This document shows positions 42,205-50,125 of a DNA stretch of 56,542 nt, in pieces. Position numbers and translations under genes: made by a program. The first letter of the stretch is position 1. Every line of letters begins with the position of its first letter. Where the stretch lies: assembly GCA_049700435.1 (NCBI GenBank), contig JBNAVK010000004.1, positions 1 to 56,542 on the forward strand. The letters run 5' to 3'. This stretch comes from JAVZLH01 sp049700435 (GTDB lineage: Archaea > Thermoproteota > Bathyarchaeia > Bathyarchaeales > Bathycorpusculaceae). The notes under the pieces were generated by a model. The model made no database searches and was not told where the DNA came from. It saw only the letters and a program-made list of their open reading frames with translations.

Positions 42205-42576
42205 ATGGAACGCGCGAAAATTGTTAAAGGCGAAATGGTAGAGTTAGACACAAATTTTCTAGCAGTTTACATGGAAACAAGCAACGCTTGCTTAATCCTT
42301 CTAAGCGAGAGAGAAGACAAGCTTGGAACACTAGCCATCGCAGTTCCCAAGCCAAAAGACATGCTTGGCCCCCCATCGTCTTCCGTTCTTTTAGGCGATA
42401 GAAACGCGATTTCAGCTCGAATGTTCGCTGAATACATCGCATCAAGAAAGGGGAAAATAGCCTTAGTATCAATCTACTTGGAAAAGGTCAGCGAGATGCA
42501 GGCACAATCAGTTTTTATGAAACTCATCGAAAAGGTTGCCCACGCAGAGGCGGAAAAAGAGGGAACAGCAACATGA
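42205..42576 (+). CDS. Proteasome assembly chaperone 4 (PAC4/PSMG4)-like protein
   Basis: A 123-residue protein with no catalytic motif. The middle closely follows the pattern of human PSMG4: a LAIAV strand (LAVAM in PSMG4), then an S-S-x-L-L-G-D turn (STSLLGD), then AEYIASRKGKIALVSIYL (LAQRLARKTNKQVFVSYNL), then a C-terminal helix. PAC4 helps assemble the proteasome alpha ring in eukaryotes. The match is from my reading and memory of the family. GGAG precedes ATG 42205. The stop overlaps the ubiD-type gene (ATGA), and psmA is about 42 kb away. Confidence 0.5.
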   Translation: MERAKIVKGEMVELDTNFLAVYMETSNACLILLSEREDKLGTLAIAVPKPKDMLGPPSSSVLLGDRNAISARMFAEYIASRKGKIALVSIYLEKVSEMQAQSVFMKLIEKVAHAEAEKEGTAT

Positions 42577-43934
42577 GCTTAAGAGAATTTCTTAACAAGA
42601 TGGAAGAGAAGGGGGAGATTCTACACATAAAGGATAAGGTAAGCCCGCAGTTTGAAGCTGCTTACATCATGAAAAATTTCGATAGAGAAGGCCCAATCCT
42701 CATGTTCGAAAAAGTTGAAGGCTATAAGACGAGGGTTGTTGCCAATGTGTGTGGAACTCGGAAAAGGATTTGCACAGCACTCAACGTCAAAGAGGAAAAG
42801 CTTTATAAGAGGCTAATCGAGGCGTGGCGTTCACCGAAAAAACCAAAAATCGCAAGCGACGGACCAGTGAAGGAAGTTGCTAAAAGCGATTTGTCAGAAA
42901 TTCCAGTTCTTCATCATTTCGAAAGGGATGCCGCTCCATACATAACCTCGGCAGTTGTGTATGGCAGAAGCGTTGACGGCAGCATCGAGAACGTGTCTGT
43001 GCATCGTCTCCAACTTTTGGATAAGAAGCATTTGGCAATTCGCCTAGTTCCAAGGCACCTCTTTAAATTGTGGTCCATGGCGAAGGAAGCAGGCAAAGAC
43101 TTGGATGTTTCCATTTCTATTGGTGTGCATCCAGCAGTTATGCTTGCAGCTTCTTCACCGCTTCCCTTTGGAGTTAACGAGTTTGAAGTTGCGAACACTT
43201 TGACGGATGACAGTTTCCGCCTAATCGAGTGTGAACATGTGAACGCATACGCCCCTGCAGATGCAGAGCTTGTTTTGGAGGGTAAAATCTCTGTGAAAAA
43301 GGAAGTTGACGAGGGACCCTTCGTTGATATAACTGGAACTTACGACATTATGAGAAAACAGCCCGTTGTGGAAGTAGTTGGCGTTATGCATCGCAGAGAT
43401 TTTGTTTATCAGGCGCTTTTGCCTTCCGGAGCGGAGCATAGGCTTCTAATGGGTTTACCTCATGAAGTGTTAATTTGGGATTCCGTTTCAAAGGTTGTGC
43501 CGAAAGTTCACGCTGTCAACCTTTCAGAAGGCGGAAGCGGATGGCTCCATGCAATAATCTCAATTGATAAACAACTTGACGGAGATGGAAAAAACGCTTT
43601 GCTGGCAGCTTTAGCCGCGCACCCTAGTCTAAAACATGCTGTTGTTGTGGACTCAGACATCAATGTTTTTGACATCTCTGATGTCGAATGGGCTATTGCC
43701 ACACGTTTTCAGGCGAGCGAAGACCTAATTGTAATAGAGAATGCGCGAGGTTCATCCTTAGACTCTTCAGCAGACCAAGAAACAGGCTTAACTACCAAGG
43801 TGGGCTTTGACGCTACCAGACCGTTTACTAAACCCAGGGAAAAGTTTGAACGCGCCAAAATTCCCGCAAGCGAACATGCAAAAGAGGTTATTCGCAATTT
43901 AAGTGGTTGGAAGAGGAAAATTTCCGCACATTAA
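42573..43934 (+). CDS. UbiD family decarboxylase (possible anhydromevalonate phosphate decarboxylase)
   Basis: A prenyl-FMN-dependent decarboxylase of 453 residues. UbiD marks are NVSVHRLQLLDKKHLAIRL, VSISIGVHPAVMLAASSPLPFG, and EVDEGPFVDITGTYD with the catalytic Glu, then SDINVFDISDVEWAIATRFQ. In many archaea the UbiD homologue is the trans-anhydromevalonate 5-phosphate decarboxylase of the modified mevalonate pathway, giving isopentenyl phosphate for archaeal lipids; that is the most plausible role here, but sequence alone cannot separate it from other UbiD substrates. No UbiX is in the window. Confidence 0.88.
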   Translation: MSLREFLNKMEEKGEILHIKDKVSPQFEAAYIMKNFDREGPILMFEKVEGYKTRVVANVCGTRKRICTALNVKEEKLYKRLIEAWRSPKKPKIASDGPVKEVAKSDLSEIPVLHHFERDAAPYITSAVVYGRSVDGSIENVSVHRLQLLDKKHLAIRLVPRHLFKLWSMAKEAGKDLDVSISIGVHPAVMLAASSPLPFGVNEFEVANTLTDDSFRLIECEHVNAYAPADAELVLEGKISVKKEVDEGPFVDITGTYDIMRKQPVVEVVGVMHRRDFVYQALLPSGAEHRLLMGLPHEVLIWDSVSKVVPKVHAVNLSEGGSGWLHAIISIDKQLDGDGKNALLAALAAHPSLKHAVVVDSDINVFDISDVEWAIATRFQASEDLIVIENARGSSLDSSADQETGLTTKVGFDATRPFTKPREKFERAKIPASEHAKEVIRNLSGWKRKISAH

Positions 43935-43973
43935 CTTATATATGGGGTTTTAAAAGAGATAAAAAACGGTGGT

Positions 43974-44462
43974 TTGTTGTCATCTGATGAAGAGGAAAGC
44001 GGCCTGTCGTTGAAAGTTGAGGATGTTATGGTTAGGGAAGTAATAACGATAGATGAGAACCTAACTGTTAAAGAAGCAGCAGAAGTCATGAACAAATTTG
44101 AGATAGGCTGTTTAATCGCCGTCAAAAAGGGCAAAGCCATCGGCATAATAACGGAAAGAGACCTTTTGAAAAGAGTTGTTGCAGAGGCTAAGGATGCAAA
44201 CAAAACGAAAGTGAAAGATGTTATGTCAAGCCCGCTTGTCGTCGTCGAACCCAGCACCGATTTAGAGGAAGCCATACGGTTAATGTTTCAGATGAAAATC
44301 AAAAAGCTACCAGTGGTGGATGGAAAGCGACTTGTAGGCTTAGTAAGCCTCACGGACATAGCTCGTTTCCAACCTCAAATGATAAAAATACTGAAACAAC
44401 TTGCTCTAAGACATGCCGCGCCAAAAAGCATAAAGAAAGTTATAGACTACTACGTTGTCTGA
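43974..44462 (+). CDS. CBS-domain pair protein
   Basis: A 162-residue protein made of two CBS domains (first around VEDVMVREVITIDENLTVKEAA, second around VKDVMSSPLVVVEPSTDLEEAI), each ending in the usual GIITERDLLKR and GLVSLTDIAR turns. CBS pairs bind adenine nucleotides and act as energy or ligand sensors. There is no fused catalytic domain. The start is TTG 43974 or TTG 43977. A CTTATATAT box near 43934 lies just after the ubiD-type gene, so it probably has its own promoter. Confidence 0.85.
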   Translation: MLSSDEEESGLSLKVEDVMVREVITIDENLTVKEAAEVMNKFEIGCLIAVKKGKAIGIITERDLLKRVVAEAKDANKTKVKDVMSSPLVVVEPSTDLEEAIRLMFQMKIKKLPVVDGKRLVGLVSLTDIARFQPQMIKILKQLALRHAAPKSIKKVIDYYVV

Positions 44463-44574
44463 CAAACACAATTGCTTAATAACAAGTAATGAGCAAGCCG
44501 CCTAAAAAGAAAAGATAAAGGAGTTCATCATATTCGTTTTATGAAGAAGCACACGGTAAGGACAAGACAAGCCA

Positions 44575-45642
44575 ATGAAAAAAACCATAGTGTTAAAAGT
44601 TAACCCCCAAAAACCGGAGAAAGAAAAAATTCAGATAGCAGCCAACCTCATAAAGAACGGGGACCTAGTGGCTTTCCCAACAGAAACTGTTTACGGATTG
44701 GGGGCAGACGCACTAAATCCAAAGGCCGTTTTAGCTGCATTTAAAGCGAAAAGACGCCCCCTCGACAACCCTCCAATAGTCCACGTAGCAGATGTAAAAG
44801 ATGTTTACAGACTCGCCAAAAAAGTTCCTTTCTTTGCTGAAAGGCTTATGAGAGAGCTTTGGCCAGGTCCCTTAACACTAATTTTCAAACGTTCAGAAAT
44901 TGTTCCTGACGTGACTGTGTCTGGTTTAGATACAATAGCCATTAGGATGCCAAGGCATGAGGTTGCGTTATCGCTAATAAAGGAAAGCGGATGTCCCATA
45001 ATAGGGCCTAGTGCGAATTTGGCTGGAAGACCAAGTCCGACGGTGGCAGAACATGTCTTGGAAGACCTTGACGGCAAGATAGATGCTGTTTTGGATGCTG
45101 GACCTACTTACATTGGAGTGGAATCAACTGTTCTAGACTTGACAGTTAGTCCTCCGCAGGTTCTTCGCCCCGGAGGAACCCCGTTTGAGGTGTTAAAGCG
45201 GTTTATTAAAGGAGTGAGACTTCATCCGGTTGCCTTTGCGGATAGAGAAGTGACTGTTGAGAGGGTGCGTTCGCCTGGTGTTAGGCATAAGCATTACGCT
45301 CCGCGGGCAGATTTGATTGTTGTTGAGGGGGAACTGCCAGCGGTCCTCAACAAAGTGAAGGAATTAGCCGAACTCTGGGTTCATGAAGGCAAAAAGGTTG
45401 GGGTTCTCGCCACGAATGAAACTGCTGCAAGCTATGATGTGGGGGTAGTTAAATCCCTTGGAAGCAGAAAGGACATTGCTTCTATAGCTAAGAATCTGTT
45501 TAGACTTCTTAGAGAGTTTGACGCTGAGGAAGTTGATGTTATAGTAGCTGAGGGCATACCCACCGAAGGGCTTGGTTTGGCGGTTATGAATAGGCTTCGT
45601 AAGGCTTCCGGATATAAGATTGTTAAGGCTGACAAAAATTAG
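44575..45642 (+). CDS. sua5: L-threonylcarbamoyladenylate synthase (Sua5)
   Basis: Makes threonylcarbamoyl-AMP from threonine, bicarbonate and ATP for t6A tRNA modification, handing it to KEOPS (Pcc1 is at 4698). The YrdC domain shows FPTETVYGLGADALN, FKAKRRPLDNPP, and GPSANLAGRPSPT; ESTVLDLT and LRPGGTP follow. The C-terminal 130 residues form the Sua5 domain (SPGVRHKHYAPRADLIVVEG), so it is Sua5 rather than short TsaC. AAGGAC-like bases precede ATG 44575. Confidence 0.95.
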   Translation: MKKTIVLKVNPQKPEKEKIQIAANLIKNGDLVAFPTETVYGLGADALNPKAVLAAFKAKRRPLDNPPIVHVADVKDVYRLAKKVPFFAERLMRELWPGPLTLIFKRSEIVPDVTVSGLDTIAIRMPRHEVALSLIKESGCPIIGPSANLAGRPSPTVAEHVLEDLDGKIDAVLDAGPTYIGVESTVLDLTVSPPQVLRPGGTPFEVLKRFIKGVRLHPVAFADREVTVERVRSPGVRHKHYAPRADLIVVEGELPAVLNKVKELAELWVHEGKKVGVLATNETAASYDVGVVKSLGSRKDIASIAKNLFRLLREFDAEEVDVIVAEGIPTEGLGLAVMNRLRKASGYKIVKADKN

Positions 45643-45726
45643 AAATGCTTATATAGAAGTGTCTTTTCGTCTAGAAAATTGCTGCGATAAATTCATCCCT
45701 TACATGAGAGAACATGGGGGAGGTGA
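45642..45726 (+). promoter_or_regulatory. Thermosome promoter and ribosome-binding site
   Basis: GAAAT (45642-45646) followed by GCTTATATAG, with TTATATA at 45649-45655, is a strong BRE/TATA pair. Initiation about 25 bases on gives a leader of about 50 bases. GGAGGTGAT at 45718-45726 is a near-perfect ribosome-binding site for ATG 45733. The strong signals match the high expression expected of a group II chaperonin. Confidence 0.6.
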
Positions 45727-45732
45727 TGACTC

Positions 45733-47382
45733 ATGTCTGCTGCACCTTCTGGAACTGTTCCAGTTTTGATATTAAAAGAAGGAACAAGCAGAACAACAGG
45801 AAGAGAGGCACAGAGAAACAACATAATGGCTGCAAAAATAATAGCTGAAACCGTGAAAACAACCTTAGGCCCGAAAGGCATGGATAAAATGCTTGTAAGC
45901 AGCTTCGGAGACGTATCAATAACAAACGACGGCGCAACAATCTTAAAGGAGCTTGATGTTCAGCATCCAGCAGCGAAGATGCTTGTGGAAGTCGCCAAGG
46001 CTCAGGATAACGAAGTTGGCGATGGAACAACAACCGCTGCTGTTTTAGCCGGAGAACTCTTGGCGAAGGCTGAGGCGCTTTTAGACCAGAACATCCACCC
46101 AACGGTTATTATTGAAGGTTTCAAGAAAGCTAGTGAAAAAGCTCAAGAAGCCTTAGAGAAAATGGCATTGCCAGTCAGCATAAATGACGATGAAAAGCTT
46201 ATTGACATAGCCGTCACCTCTATGGGCAGCAAAGGCATAACAGTCGCTAAAGAACACTTTGCCAAACTGGCTGTGGAAGCCGTAAAACAAGTTGCAGAGG
46301 AGAAGGATGGAAAACTCAAGGCGGACATTGATTTAATCAAAATTTTAAAGAAACATGGCAAAAGCCTAGATGAAACAGAGCTTGTCAAGGGCGTAGTTGT
46401 CGACAAGGAAGTTGCCCATCCGCAAATGCCAAAGCTTGTCAAAGATGCAAAGATTGCGCTCTTAAATGCCAAGTTGGAGATTGAGAAGACAGAATTTGAC
46501 GCAAAAATCAACATCGAAAGCCCAGAACAGATGAAACTTTTCTTGGATGAAGAGGAACGAATGCTGAAGGAGATGGTTGACAAAATCGCTGAGGTCGGCG
46601 CAAACGTTGTCCTCTGCGAGAAAGGCATAGATGATGTGGCATTACATTTCCTAGCTAAAAGAGGCATTTTAGCGGTTAAAAACATCAGCAGCAGCGACAT
46701 GGAGAAGCTTGCAAGGGCAACTGGAGGCAAAATTATAGCCAGCGTCAAAGACTTAACGCCAGACGTGCTTGGAGAGGCAAAGATTGTCGAAGAAGTCAAG
46801 ATAGGCGAGGACAAACTTGTCTACATAAGAGAGTGTAAGAACCCTAAAGCAGTAACCATCGTCGTCAGAGGCGGAACAGAACATGTCGTCGACGAAGCGG
46901 AACGCTCTTTGCATGACGCGTTATGCGTTGTAAGAAACGCCATAGAAGATGGAAAAATAGTTCCAGGCGGTGGTGCACCAGAAGCGGAAGTTGCAAAGCA
47001 GTTGAGGGATTACGCCGTTAAGGTCGGTGGACGCGAGCAACTGGCAATTGAGGCTTTCGCGGATGCTGTCGAGTCGATTCCGCTGACATTGGCTGAAAAC
47101 GCTGGTTTAGACCCTATTGACATTATGGTTGCTTTAAGGGCTAAACATGAAAGCGCAGCTACACCATCTTATGGCGTTGACGTCTTCTCTGGCAAGGTCA
47201 GAGACATGCTTGAACTGAAAGTTGTGGAGCCATTACGAGTTAAGCAGCAAGTCATCAAATCAGCGACGGAAGCAGCAAACATGATACTGAAGATTGACGA
47301 TTTGATTGCAGCGAAGGGCATGGAGAAGGAAAAAGAGAAGGAGAAGAAGCCTAAAGAAGAGTTCGGTGGAGAAGAATACTAA
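45733..47382 (+). CDS. thsA: Thermosome subunit (group II chaperonin)
   Basis: An ATP-dependent double-ring chaperonin subunit, 549 residues. Equatorial motifs: GPKGMDKMLV near residue 45, ITNDGATILKELDVQHPAAK, and the GDGTTT nucleotide-binding turn near 97; apical domain with GVVVDKEVAHPQMPK; closing VPGGGAPEAEVAKQLRDYA near 415. The C-terminus is charged (KEKEKEKKPKEEFGGEEY) rather than the GGM repeat seen in some. One subunit only is present; paralogues may be elsewhere. Prefoldin beta at 7157 is its likely co-chaperone. Confidence 0.97.
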   Translation: MSAAPSGTVPVLILKEGTSRTTGREAQRNNIMAAKIIAETVKTTLGPKGMDKMLVSSFGDVSITNDGATILKELDVQHPAAKMLVEVAKAQDNEVGDGTTTAAVLAGELLAKAEALLDQNIHPTVIIEGFKKASEKAQEALEKMALPVSINDDEKLIDIAVTSMGSKGITVAKEHFAKLAVEAVKQVAEEKDGKLKADIDLIKILKKHGKSLDETELVKGVVVDKEVAHPQMPKLVKDAKIALLNAKLEIEKTEFDAKINIESPEQMKLFLDEEERMLKEMVDKIAEVGANVVLCEKGIDDVALHFLAKRGILAVKNISSSDMEKLARATGGKIIASVKDLTPDVLGEAKIVEEVKIGEDKLVYIRECKNPKAVTIVVRGGTEHVVDEAERSLHDALCVVRNAIEDGKIVPGGGAPEAEVAKQLRDYAVKVGGREQLAIEAFADAVESIPLTLAENAGLDPIDIMVALRAKHESAATPSYGVDVFSGKVRDMLELKVVEPLRVKQQVIKSATEAANMILKIDDLIAAKGMEKEKEKEKKPKEEFGGEEY

Positions 47383-47434
47383 CAGAAACCTTATTTCTCT
47401 TTTTCTTATCTAAAAATGGATAAAATGAGAAGTA
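47383..47434. terminator. Convergent intergenic T-rich region
   Basis: The 52 bases between the thermosome stop and the cdhE stop hold TTATTTCTCTTTTTCTT on the plus strand. Archaeal polymerases terminate at such oligo-T runs, so this may end the thermosome message. No hairpin is evident. Confidence 0.4.
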
Positions 47435-48874
47435 TTAAGCTTGTGTTGTCCACTTTTCCTGCAGGAACTTTGGTATGTCAGAAGAGTCTCTTGGACCAAC
47501 CATCACCTGCCACCCGCTAAGTTCTTCGATTTCTCCACTTAGCCGCGCCGCTTTTCCTGGAATTATGAGTTTTCTGTGCTTAACCTTGTTTTCTAATCCG
47601 GAAGCTTTTATAGCGTCTGCAACTTTTTCCGCTGTCAATTTTCTTCCGGCAACCGCACTGTCTACGGCTATGCCTTCGGTGTCAACAACCAGCAAGTAAG
47701 CGTTTATTTTTGCGGATTCTACATCGGAAGCTACTGTGTAGTATGTGAGGGCGAAGTTGGTTGTGAACATTACTGGCGAGTTTTCGTCTGGTGTTCCGAA
47801 AACTTTCAAGCCTGGCTCTACCGCTACTGGCTTGCGCGGGTCGGTGTATATGTTTTGCCGCAATATAACTGTTGGGAGGAGAGACCACCCGTCAACGCTG
47901 TGCATTATCACGATGTCTGCAAAACGGACGATAAGCATGGACGCCAAGTAAGCCTCTTTCCACTTCGCAATTTCTGCTGGAGCCTCGCCTTTCTCCATCC
48001 AAACCGTCATTGGTACGCCTATTAATGGAAAGCCTAAAAGTTCGTCTCCGCCTTTGCAAGCGGCTCTCCGAATCATGGTAAAGTTGTTTAGCGTGTCGGC
48101 TAAGCCTTCGCTTGGAAAGGTGCCTGGGTCAAGAACAAGGTCTTCAACACCGTATTCAATTAGGGTTTTTGCCAAGGACTTTAACAGTTTAAGGTTGTTT
48201 GGCGCAAACACCGTCAATGGACAGTTATACATCAACGCAAGTTCAGCCATGTCCTTCCAGTTGTCTTTTGTAGCCGCATAGAGGAGAGGTCTCGCTTTTG
48301 GCACTGCAATTAATCCCGCTTCCAGAACATTTGGGTTTAATGAGCAGAGAATTAGTGGCAGGGTTGTGTTTTCTGCAACTTTTTTAACAGTTGCCTTAAA
48401 CTTTTCAGGGTCGTTTGACGTGGAGCGAACTGCAATCATGTCTAGCTTTAGCGTTTGCCCAATGTATTCAAAGTTGAACTTTTCTGTGCGCTTCACTCTC
48501 TCAAGAATTTCCTCGTCGGACATTTCGTCTGTTACGTCTATTGCGATTGCTGTTGGGTTAAAGTATGTTAGTTCATGGCGGTACATAACCAGTTTTCCGC
48601 CGACTTTCACAGCTTTGTCCCCGACGCCTATGACAACTTCTTTTATGGCGGGCTTCAGCATCTCCTTCAACTGTGCGTAGGCTTTTTCGTGTTCTTTCTT
48701 CAGTAGCGGTGGACACTTTTCGATGGCAACTTCTCGGTTAACAACTTTTGTTGCGAAAGCCATGCAGTTTTCTTCGCCGCATTCCTTGCAGTTTGTTTTG
48801 GGGAGAAGCTTGTAAACGTCTATTGGGCTTAACTCTTTTACGCCAACTTTGCCCTTACCTTCTTTTCCACTCAT
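47435..48874 (-). CDS. cdhE: CODH/ACS gamma subunit, corrinoid iron-sulfur protein large subunit
   Basis: CdhE carries a cobamide and a [4Fe-4S] cluster and hands the methyl group from the methylated pterin to acetyl-CoA synthase. The N-terminal cluster motif C-x2-C-x4-C and a later Cys (NCKECGEENCMAFA...EKC) is at about residues 28-53, followed by a TIM barrel and the corrinoid-binding C-terminus. ATG 48874 (MSGKEGKGK) is preferred; TTG 48889 overlaps the GGAG site. It is the last gene of cdhABCDE, 27 bases after cdhD. Confidence 0.94.
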   Translation of the reverse strand: MSGKEGKGKVGVKELSPIDVYKLLPKTNCKECGEENCMAFATKVVNREVAIEKCPPLLKKEHEKAYAQLKEMLKPAIKEVVIGVGDKAVKVGGKLVMYRHELTYFNPTAIAIDVTDEMSDEEILERVKRTEKFNFEYIGQTLKLDMIAVRSTSNDPEKFKATVKKVAENTTLPLILCSLNPNVLEAGLIAVPKARPLLYAATKDNWKDMAELALMYNCPLTVFAPNNLKLLKSLAKTLIEYGVEDLVLDPGTFPSEGLADTLNNFTMIRRAACKGGDELLGFPLIGVPMTVWMEKGEAPAEIAKWKEAYLASMLIVRFADIVIMHSVDGWSLLPTVILRQNIYTDPRKPVAVEPGLKVFGTPDENSPVMFTTNFALTYYTVASDVESAKINAYLLVVDTEGIAVDSAVAGRKLTAEKVADAIKASGLENKVKHRKLIIPGKAARLSGEIEELSGWQVMVGPRDSSDIPKFLQEKWTTQA

Positions 48875-48901
48875 CCAAACACTCTCCAAAGCGCCTTTAA
48901 T

Positions 48902-50119
48902 CTAAACTTTCGCGGAAACCCATTCCACCAGTTTATCAGCGTTTCCGGAACTTTCACCAGTTAACTGTTTAACAACTTCCTTCAGAGTTTTCACGGCGGC
49001 GGGATGCATCATCATAAAAAGGTCTACGCCAGCAAGCAGCAGAGTCAAAGCCGTAACAACCTCCCATAATGGTCCTCTCAGTTCGCGGGGTTCCCATTCT
49101 GGAGCCATTTTAAGCCATGCTTCTCTCGCTGCCCAAGCGTTTGTTGTTCCAGAAGACATTGGATGCGCCAGTTCTGGGTCACCCATCAAACCTGCAAGTC
49201 TAGCTCTTTCCATGTTTGTAAAGGCATAGTCGAGACCGTAGCCAAGCGCGGCGGTTGTCAAGTCCATAACTATATCTTCTTTAGGTAGGAAATCGTACAG
49301 TTTACGGTTAAGTTCCCGAGCCAAGTTCAAATCCATAGGCGTGAAAGAAAGCGCGACATGCCCGTTTTTCTTTACAAATTTGCCGCATCTCTCCACATCC
49401 ATGTCCCGCGTAAGCGAGCTTATCAGAAAACGTTCGCCTTTGAATGTCTCTGCAACCTCTGCGAAAACGTCAGCATCCTTCACTGGGTCGCCGCATCCGC
49501 CAATTACAAGAGGCACGTCAACTGCCTGAGCTACTTCCTCCACTGTCTTCACAGCTTGTTTCGGCGTAGCATCTTTAACAAGGGGGTCGATGCTGATTAG
49601 GTGGATTGTCACGAGGTCTGCGCCGAACTTTTCAACCGCAAGCTTAGCCCAAGCGGCAGGGTCTCCCAAAACATCTTTCACATGCATCTTAACAGCTTTC
49701 GCGAGAGGAACCTCGATGTCGAAAACATCAAGCGTTATAACTGGCGGGTGTGGTGTTGGGCGTTCAAAAGTGTAGAAGGCTGGTGTGGTTTCGCCTCCAA
49801 TTGTAACTGTTTTTCCACGGGTTCCACCTTCGCTTTTTGTTGCCCCAAGCTTAACTTCCACAATCTTGCCAGGGTATGTTTCGATTGGCGGGATAAACTC
49901 TGCCTCGAGAATGGTTGTAGGCTTAGCTTTCAAGGGCGGTGCAACTTTTGGCGGTGCAATAAGGGGGGCGACTGCTCCGGGTTGAAGCCAGATTTCTAGG
50001 TCTCCGGCATCCAATTCGAAGTCTTCAAGTTCAATTTCTTGCATTTTTGCGAGAAGCTCTGTTAGACGTGGGCTGAGTTTTAGCCCTAAAGCCTTCTCTC
50101 CCTTCTCTTTTTCAGCCAA
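48902..50119 (-). CDS. cdhD: CODH/ACS delta subunit, corrinoid iron-sulfur protein small subunit
   Basis: CdhD partners CdhE in the corrinoid iron-sulfur protein. The 405-residue protein has an N-terminal extension rich in Pro and Ala (IAPPKVAPPLKAKP) and a TIM barrel starting near HPPVITLDVFDIEVPLAKAVK, with LVTIHLISIDPLVKDATPKQ and DLTTAALGYGLDYAFTNMER. The start is TTG 50119 after AGGTGA. It lies six bases after cdhC, so the genes are tightly coupled. Confidence 0.94.
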   Translation of the reverse strand: MAEKEKGEKALGLKLSPRLTELLAKMQEIELEDFELDAGDLEIWLQPGAVAPLIAPPKVAPPLKAKPTTILEAEFIPPIETYPGKIVEVKLGATKSEGGTRGKTVTIGGETTPAFYTFERPTPHPPVITLDVFDIEVPLAKAVKMHVKDVLGDPAAWAKLAVEKFGADLVTIHLISIDPLVKDATPKQAVKTVEEVAQAVDVPLVIGGCGDPVKDADVFAEVAETFKGERFLISSLTRDMDVERCGKFVKKNGHVALSFTPMDLNLARELNRKLYDFLPKEDIVMDLTTAALGYGLDYAFTNMERARLAGLMGDPELAHPMSSGTTNAWAAREAWLKMAPEWEPRELRGPLWEVVTALTLLLAGVDLFMMMHPAAVKTLKEVVKQLTGESSGNADKLVEWVSAKV

Positions 50120-50125
50120 GTGTTT

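Noticed and set aside
44489..44518. Tiny frame MSKPPKKKR before sua5
   Set aside because: Nine codons, no known small protein with this sequence; likely chance, though it resembles basic tails.
46143..46814. Minus-strand open frame of 223 codons within the thermosome gene
   Set aside because: It is the complement of the conserved chaperonin apical domain; its Ser-rich product is typical of an antisense shadow.
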